From: Silene latifolia
Taxonomy: Eukaryota; Streptophyta; Magnoliopsida; Caryophyllales; Caryophyllaceae
Reading direction: 5' to 3'
DNA length: 64,000 nt
Assembly: GCF_048544455.1 (NCBI RefSeq)
Contig: NC_133532.1
Location: forward strand, 15,936,948 to 16,000,947
Part shown: one piece after another, positions 57,477 through 64,000 of the stretch
Layout of the letters: each line of letters opens with the position of its first letter
How positions within the stretch are numbered: the stretch's first letter is position 1
The notes under the pieces: model-generated
What the model saw: only the letters and a program-made list of their open reading frames with translations
Told to the model about the DNA's origin: nothing
Database searches by the model: none
Program-made: the position numbers and the translations under genes

Positions 57477-57564
57477 CACGGTTTCGATCCTCACCCTAAA
57501 TTCCGCCTTCCACCGTTCCATCGTGCTCCTCTGCCATATCTTCTTTCGTCATATTCTCTTTACC

Positions 57565-60500
57565 ATGTCGAAAGATGGCACGGACACCTCCACCCCTCCA
57601 CCAAAAATCGATGTCATGTCTCCCTATTACCTCGGCAGCCATGACATCCCGAGCCAAACAGTCACTCACGTTAAACTCCGCAGTGATAACTATGAGGAAT
57701 GGAGTCGATCTATGCGCATGTCGCTTAAATCGCGACGAAAGTTCGGCTTTTGCGACGGCTCTATTCCTAAACCTACTGATAATTTTCACCTTGAACAATG
57801 GGAGGTAGTCCACTGTACTCTTGTACAGTGGATTATGCATTCGATCGACTCTTCCATCAAGGACAGTATCTCATACTTCGAGGATGCCCGACTTCTTTGG
57901 GACGAATTGGCAGAGCGCTTCTCCACCGTGGATGGTTCCAAAATTCACGGCATTAAATCCGATCTTCACGACTGCAAGCAAGCGAAAGGTATGTCCGTTA
58001 CTACTTACTTCGGCAATTTAAAGGTTCTTTGGGATGCTATCGCCAACTATGAACCCCCCTTCGCCTGTAAATGTGGACGTTGCACTTGCAATATTGACAA
58101 GGATGCCCTTGCCCGTCAAGACTCCGAACGATTACATACGTTCCTCATGGGCTTGGACCGTTCCATATATGGTAATTTACGATCCCAACTTTTGTCTCTC
58201 GACACCTTGCCTACCCTCAATCGTGCTTTTCAATTAGTTTTACAAGAAGAACGATTGCGGGTGGGTGACACTTCCTCGAAAGAAGAGCCCTCCGAGGTAA
58301 TGGCTTTTGCTGTTCGTGATGCTTCTAAAGCCGTTGCCACCACTGATTGGCGAGCCCTTCGTGAGCTCGAAAAGCAGGAGCGTCGAAAGCTCACATGTGC
58401 TCATTGCTCCGCCCCTGGCCACGATGCTTCTTCATGTTTTATTAAGTCCCAAAAGTTTCCCGAGTGGTGGGGTGATCGCCCTCGCACTCTTGAAGAGGTT
58501 CGGGCTAGGTCACGGGCTAATACAGGCTCCGCTGCTTCTACCTCGTCGCGAAGTTCTGGCCGTGTGAATGCTGTGCTTTCCAATCCTTCCTCCTCCTCTG
58601 ACGATCGTCTTTCTGGTATGTTTTTGGATTGGATTATAGACACCGGCGCCTCACATCATGTCACCGGTGATATCACATGGCTCACGGGTTCTCATTCCAT
58701 CCCGGCTTGCCCTATTCGCCTTCCTAATGGGCAGGGTGTCTCGGCCACAATAGCCGGGACGGTTTGGTTATCTGACTCACTTTTTTTATCTCATGTTTTA
58801 TATGTTCCAAGTCTAACCTGTAATTTGCTCTCCGTTTCTCAATTAGTCGAGGCTACTGATTATGTTGTGAGTTTTGGTGCTAATTCTTGTTACATTCAGG
58901 ACCCTTCATCGAGGACGAGGATTGGAGTCGGTGAGCTGAGAGATGGGCTCTATTTTCTGCGTGTGGTGGGTCGACCAGCTGCGGTTCATGCGGTGAGCGC
59001 TACGGACTCCTTTGATTTATGGCACAAGCGTCTTGGCCACCCTTCAAATAAAGTAGTTCATTTAATTCCTCAAGTTCGCAAGTTTAATTCCGTTATTGAT
59101 TCCCCTTGTGACGTTTGTCATCAAGCAAAACAGGGTCGTCATAGTTTTTGTTTGAATGAGAATAAGGCATCGGACATTTTTTCTTTAATACATTGCGACT
59201 TATGGGGTCCTTATCGTACCCCATCCTCATGTGGAGCGAAGTATTTTTTGACCATTGTTGATGACTACTCTCGCGCGGTATGGGTTTATCTTCTTTTTGA
59301 TAAGACAGAGGTGACACAAATGTTCATGAAATTTTTGGCAATGGTTAAAACGCAATTCTCAAAACAAGTAAAAATGGTACGGTCCGATAACGGAACCGAA
59401 TTCAATACAATGGCCGAGTATTTCGAGACCCATGGGATCGTTTTTCAGACCTCTTGCGTTGGTACGCCACAACAAAATGGACGCGTTTAACGGAAACACC
59501 GTCACATCCTCAATGTTGCTCGTGCCTTATTATTTCAGGGCAATCTTCCGATTTCTTTTTGGGGCGAGTGTGTTTTATCCGCTGCTTATTTAATTAATCG
59601 CACACCATCCTTCCTTCTTGATCGAAAGACTCCTTACGAGCTGTTGTTTGGCATTACACCAACATATGATAATATACGGGTATTTGGGTGCTTATGTTTT
59701 GTGCACAATCAGCAGACAAAAGGTGATAAATTTGCCCGCCGGAGTCGTAAATGTGTCTTTCTTGGGTATCCGTATAATAAGAAGGGTTGGAAAGTGTATG
59801 ATCTTTCTACAGGGGACATGTTTGTTTCTCGGGATGTCTACTTTTATGAAAACTCCTTTCCCTATTCATCTCCTACCCCTGCCCGTGCTACCCCTTCTCC
59901 GGCCTCTCCTCTTATGGATGATGAACCCGAGGAGAACCCGCCAGTTCACCCGCCTATCGAGGAGCCTCCCGTGACTGAATTACCTGACACGGATCCTCCT
60001 GAGGCAAACCCCAGCGAAGTAGAAACCAGCCCCTCCACTGCTCAGCCGATTTCTACTTCTAGTGAAGACATGGGTCGTGGTCGTCGCATTAAAATTCCCT
60101 CTACCAGGCTTCGTGGCTTCGTCGTTGGCACCACCGCAGACCCAGAATCCGCCCCATCCTCTCCCGAGAGCTCATCGTCTCCTTCCTCTTCCTCAGGTAC
60201 GTCCTATGCTCTCGCTAATTACATTAATTGTCATAAATTTTCTACTCCGCATCGTCACTTTCTCGCTGCAATTACGGAAGGTATAGAACCTCCCTCCTTT
60301 CGTGTTGCCATTACTGATCTCAAATGGTGTCAAGCAATGCAAGATGAGATAACTGCTCTCGAAAAGAATGGTACCTGGGAACTGACCGATTTACCGTCAG
60401 ATAAAAAAGCTCTCGGATGCCGTTGGGTTTATAAAATTAAATACAAATCTAACGGTGAAATTGAGCGTTATAAAGCTCGTCTTGTCATATTTGGAAATCA

Positions 60501-61819
60501 TCAGGTCGAAGGTATTGATTATGGTGAGACCTTCGCTCCTGTTGTCAAAATGGTGACGGTGCGCGCTCTCCTTGCTGTTGCTGCTGCTCGGAATTGGGAA
60601 CTTCATCAGATGGATGTCCATAATGCCTTTCTACATGGCGATTTATCTGAAGAGGTTTATATGCGTTTGCCACCGGGTTTTAGCAAGGGTAAGGAAGGGA
60701 AAGTTTGTCGCCTGCGCAAATCCTTATACGGGCTTCGACGGGCCCCTCGTTCTTTGGTTCGCCAAACTCGGCTCGCATTGCGTGAATATGGGTTTGTCCA
60801 ATCTTACTCGATTACTCGCTCTTCAGTTTTACGGACGCGAGGTATGTATCCATGTCTTAGTCTACGTGGATGATCTTGTTATCGCGGGTAATAATTCCGC
60901 TGCTATTGCCTCGTTTAAGTCATACCTTAGCCGCTGCTTTCATATGAAAGACCTTGGTACCCTTAAGTACTTCTTGGGTATTGAGGTGGCTCGCAGTTCC
61001 GAGGGCATTTTTCTCAATCAACGGAAATATGCACTCGACATTATTACTGAGACCGGCCTTCTCGGTGCTAAGCCTGTCGCTACCCCCATTGAACAACACC
61101 ATCAGCTGGGTGTTGCCACAGGCGAGCTACTTTCTGATGTCGAGTCCTATCGTCACCTTGTGGGTCGTCTTGTATACCTCGCTGTCACGCGCCCTGACTT
61201 ATCGTATGCGGTTCATATTTTGTCCCGGTTCCTTCATCAGCCACGACGTGACCATATGGATGCTGCGCTCCGTGTGGTCCGTTATTTAAAAGGTAAACCG
61301 GGTCAAGGAATTTTGTTGCGTTCCGACAGTGACTTACAGGTTTCTGGGTGGTGTGATTCTGACTATGCTGGCTGCCCTCAGACCCGTCGTTCTGTCTCTG
61401 GGTGGATAGTTTTCTTGGGTGCTTCTCCTATTTCTTGGAAAACCAAGAAGCAACAGACTGTCTCACTCTCTTCCGCTGAAGCCGAATACCGGTCCATTGC
61501 TAATGTCTTGTGCGAATTAAAATGGCTGCGCGGTCTCCTTGCTAGTTTGGGTATCCCTTCGTCTAAGCCAATGCCGATTTATTGTGACAGTAAATCCGCT
61601 CTTCATCTTGCTCACAATCCTGTTTTCCATGAGCGTACTAAACACATTGAGGTGGACTGTCATTTCATCCGCGACGCTATTACCGATGGGATTGTTACTG
61701 CTTCTCATGTTGATACTCAGTCTCAGCTTGCTGATATTTTTACCAAGGCTCTCGGCTCAGTTCAGTTTGAGTCTCTTCTCCGCAAACTTGGCGTTCTTGA
61801 TCTCCACGCTCCAGTTTGA
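57565..61819 (+). pseudogene. Copia gag-pol polyprotein (one stop, clustered frameshifts)
   Basis: The start is likely the ATG at 57565 (MSKDGTDTS); an in-frame ATG at 57523 adds 14 hydrophobic residues. Gag has a CCHC knuckle CAHCSAPGHDASSC (about 58396-58437). Protease: WIIDTGASHHVTGD (about 58630). Integrase: HKRLGHPSNK...CDVCHQAKQGR, core HCDLWGPY, VDDYSRAVW, DNGTEF. A TAA at 59488-59490 follows PQQNGRV where related elements have E; the frame then continues to 60873. RT: LGCRWVYKIKYKSNGEIERY, MDVHNAFLHGD. Between about 60750 and 60850 several indels shift the frame in turn, after which frame 2 gives VYVDDLVIAGNN, RNase H (CDSDYAGCPQTRRS, SSAEAEYRS) and LADIFTKAL. The stop TGA is 61817-61819. 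Confidence 0.92.
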
Positions 61820-61826
61820 GGGGGGG
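61818..61826 (+). other. Polypurine tract of the Copia element
   Basis: GAGGGGGGG directly before the 3' LTR; its first two bases are part of the polyprotein stop codon. Confidence 0.8.
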
Positions 61827-61959
61827 TAATAGGCCGACTTAGGCCCATAATGCTTAGGGTTTCGCTAGGGTTACATCCCGAGCACCTTATATTTAATTAT
61901 CGCCTATGATTGCGAATGTATCACAATTATCAATTCAATATACTTCTCTATTCTTAACA
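61827..61959 (+). repeat. 3' LTR of the Copia element (133 bp)
   Basis: Same sequence as 57332-57464 by eye, no difference seen. Confidence 0.92.
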
Positions 61960-61964
61960 GTTAT

Positions 61965-62420
61965 GGATAATTTGGTGTCCAAGTCGGCTCAAGGAAGATA
62001 AACTCTGACTTCGCTTGGAATGCAGGTGGGAAGAGCTCGTTTGGGAACCAGTTTGACCGGGTTGGAGAAAGGGGAACCCTATTGTCCGACAAAGTCTGAC
62101 TGCTCCACCATTTTGGTTACTTATAAGTTATAACCTCGGTAATAGTTCATTAATTGTGTCATTAATCTATAGCCATTTTCAGAGACGGTGAGATAAATAT
62201 ACTTAAGACTTGTCTGGAATTCATGGAATAATTATGGGTAAATTTTAATTGAGTGATAATTACTGAAGAAGTTAATTACTTGGGTAATGAGTTCTTTGAA
62301 GATATGTTTGACAGATAGAAATAATGATTACAAAGGAGATGTTTTACTCCCTTAATCATTACCCAGTGGGGATGGTGTGTAATGTATTACTTGAGGGTAA
62401 TAGATTCGGGAAATGAATAA
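61965..62420. other. Gene-free flank right of the Copia element
   Basis: No supported ORF. Contains several GGGTAAT / ATTACCC strings in both directions (62290-62405), which may belong to the neighbouring MITE-like element. Confidence 0.45.
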
Positions 62421-62675
62421 TTACTCTTATACCAAACATGCAAAACGTACCTTACATATCACTCCTCTATTCATTACCCCTGTTTACCCTCAATCCAAGC
62501 AAGCCCTTAAGGGCGGGCTTGCCTGGAATCCTTGTAATATTTTCGGGGGTAAATATTCTAGTGAAATCATTACCATGGAGTTTAATAAAGGGGGGAAATG
62601 TCTCAATTTTTAGGTTTGGCATATAAGGGAGATGATTACTGGGGTAATCATTCCCCAAGTTTGGTATAAGAGTAA
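62421..62675. mobile_element. MITE candidate with 17-bp terminal inverted repeats
   Basis: TTACTCTTATACCAAAC at 62421-62437 and its exact complement at 62659-62675. 255 bp, no ORF supported. Flanks do not give a clear target duplication. It lies next to a PIF/Harbinger remnant, which could be its relative (inference). Confidence 0.55.
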
Positions 62676-62936
62676 CTAAATGAAACTCTATGCAATATCT
62701 TGAATCAAAAACTAATTTTAGCAAAAGATATAATAATATAAGTTCTTAGGAAATTGTCATACGGAGAACAATGTTTTCCACCAAAATTACTTAAAGCCAT
62801 CAACAAACTAAAAAAAATGTCATCATGCTTCATTCTACCGTCTAATATTCAAATATTCGTTACCTCCAACACAACTTTAATCCCTAGCTAAAATCATACC
62901 CAATAAATCATATTTTTCATCCTCGTCCGTTAAATC

Positions 62937-63300
62937 TCAAAAGATAGCAACGTCACTCTCAGTCATCGTCATTAACAAAGTCAAAATATTATTCCTTGAT
63001 ATCCCGTTAACCTTCCCTAATTCTTCACGCAAGCCTGTTTTGAAAATTTCAGGACCTTCAAGTATCGCCATTAACTGAGCTATTTGCGAATTGCTATTTT
63101 CTAACATGGTTCCCATAAGTTTCGAAACTCTTCTGCATATTTTGAATTTCTTTGTTCTTACGCGCCTTCTTCTTAGTTGATCGATTTGAAGTCTCATCTA
63201 AAGTTCTCTTACTGATTCCTGATTTTTCATTTGGCACCTCAATAGCACTTTGTGTTTCAGCGTTACTTGTCTCATTATGTCTCTTGATCAACTATATCAA
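62937..63300 (-). pseudogene. Possible PIF/Harbinger accessory ORF remnant
   Basis: Two overlapping frames (63291-63094 and 63197-62937) together give a basic region (RSTKKKARKNKEIQNMQ), then a helical end (LMAILEGPEIFKTGLREELG, LLMTMTESDVAIF). The order basic linker plus helical C-terminus recalls the Myb/SANT-like ORF1 proteins of PIF elements, but the N-terminal Myb part is not visible. One frameshift near 63130. Weak call. Confidence 0.4.
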
Positions 63301-64000
63301 ACATTTCACGACCTAATTTGTCTCGCCATTTCGTCCAAGATCCAGATGTATCAATAATATTGATATAGTTTTGAGATTATCCATAAATTGTCTACCAAAT
63401 TCCGTATCTAAGAGAGGTTCAATTGGATCAAAACTCATTTCTCGACGAATGAGATTATGAAGAAGAGCACACACACTTATTATATCAGTGTGTGTATCAG
63501 CAGCATAAAAACTACTGTTCCTAAGTATTGCCCAACGCATTTTCAGTAACCCAAAATACCTCTCAATTATATTTCTTGCCGATGAATGCTTCATATTAAA
63601 AAAACTCCATATAGTTGTTTGGCTGACAGCCATCTTTCCATTCATTGAGATGATATCTGTATCCTCTATATGGAGCAAGAAAACCTTCACCATTTGTAAA
63701 CCCAGCAGGCCAGCATCGACAAGATAATAGTATCCTACCAATATATAAATTAAGCAAATATTTAATAATTTTGTCTATCTCATACAATTAAAGGCTAAGA
63801 AAGTAAAAATAGGAAAAATCCTCACCTCAAGGAACTTTAAATGGATGTCTTCTACTAACCGTATCTTGGAGAACTCTACCATCAGTAGTTGAAACTTCCT
63901 ACCCCGGTAAAATATAAGTAAATTGCATATCTTTGGTACATGCTGCTAGAACATTTGTAGCTACAAATCCCTTTCTTGTACGATACTTTGGTTTTTCATG
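63301..64000 (-). pseudogene. PIF/Harbinger transposase (DDE_Tnp_4, HARBI1-like), C-terminal part
   Basis: From the right edge: YRTRKGFVATNVLAACTKDM and QFTYILPG (about 63910-63985), then EVSTTDGRVLQDTVSRRHPFKVP. An intron at 63825-63735 (GT...AG) joins to GYYYLVDAG with the catalytic Asp. Next are FTNGEGFLAPYRG, HLNEWKDGCQP, FFNMKHSSARNIIERYFGLL (catalytic Glu), KMRWAILRNSSFY and LHNLIRREMSFDPIEP. Defects: TAG at 63899-63901 (tryptophan expected), TGA across the splice join, and frameshifts near 63715 and 63602. The N-terminus is off-window. Confidence 0.85.

Larger units (their letters stand above)
57327..61964 (+). mobile_element. Ty1/copia retrotransposon (57332-61959) with 5-bp target duplication GTTAT
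   Basis: Flanked by GTTAT at 57327-57331 and 61960-61964. The 133-bp LTRs (57332-57464 and 61827-61959) look identical. PBS directly after the 5' LTR; PPT directly before the 3' LTR. Total 4,628 bp. Domain order gag-protease-integrase-RT-RNase H identifies Copia. Identical LTRs suggest recent insertion, yet pol is broken. Confidence 0.95.

Noticed and set aside
1..64000. tRNA, rRNA or bacterial-type operons and riboswitches
   Set aside because: No cloverleaf or rRNA-like sequence was noticed; the tRNA-like strings found are primer-binding sites of retroelements.

Overview
This window looks like plant nuclear DNA: one intact single-exon receptor-like (pseudo)kinase gene of the BIR2 type sits in a sea of nested retrotransposons and DNA transposons, with plant-style GT-AG introns, TATA boxes and hAT/PIF/LINE/Copia/Ty3 families. 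The gene and repeat style suggest a eudicot. The many ACTCGATCGAGT palindromes recall Caryophyllaceae repeats, but that placement is from memory and weak.

Left part, 1-45174: a Russian-doll stack of LTR elements. E (LTR end, 1-336) lies inside A (minus strand, 337-14379). A's 5' LTR abuts an interrupted exon of B (minus, 14380-29673). B's 5' LTR abuts an interrupted exon of C (plus, 29674-35880). C's 3' LTR interrupts an LTR of D (minus, 35881-45174). A, B and C belong to one Ty3/gypsy Tat-like group: an Ogre-like primer-binding site, gag with a C-x2-H-x4-H-x4-C knuckle, a DDG protease, RT with YVDD, two successive RNase H domains, and an integrase. Between integrase and 3' LTR each carries two genes on the opposite strand: a plant-mobile-domain (PMD) gene of up to 8 exons and a two-exon gene resembling DUF7745 proteins. 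The DUF7745-like gene of B is open from start to stop (469 codons). Most other reading frames carry nonsense or frameshift changes. The sense LTR promoter and both antisense promoters share a GCGCAGC/GCTGCGC palindromic module upstream of a TATA box. D is a long non-coding (LARD-like) Ty3-type element, itself hit by a 2.4-kb solo-LTR-like insertion (40620-43067).

Middle, 45175-54023: mostly non-coding DNA with a MITE-like hairpin, then a badly mutated L1-type LINE (plus). It is split by a 1,229-bp non-autonomous hAT element with an 8-bp target duplication, which itself contains an inverted-repeat MITE.

Right part, 54024-64000: the BIR2-like gene (minus, 54990-56846), the only clear host gene; then a complete Copia element (57332-61959) with identical 133-bp LTRs and a 5-bp target duplication but a defective pol; a small MITE candidate; and a decayed PIF/Harbinger transposon (minus) running off the right edge.

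Functionally, the window holds one host immune-regulator-type gene next to repeats. The most unusual content is the antisense gene pair of the Tat-like elements and the promoter module shared by sense and antisense transcription units.
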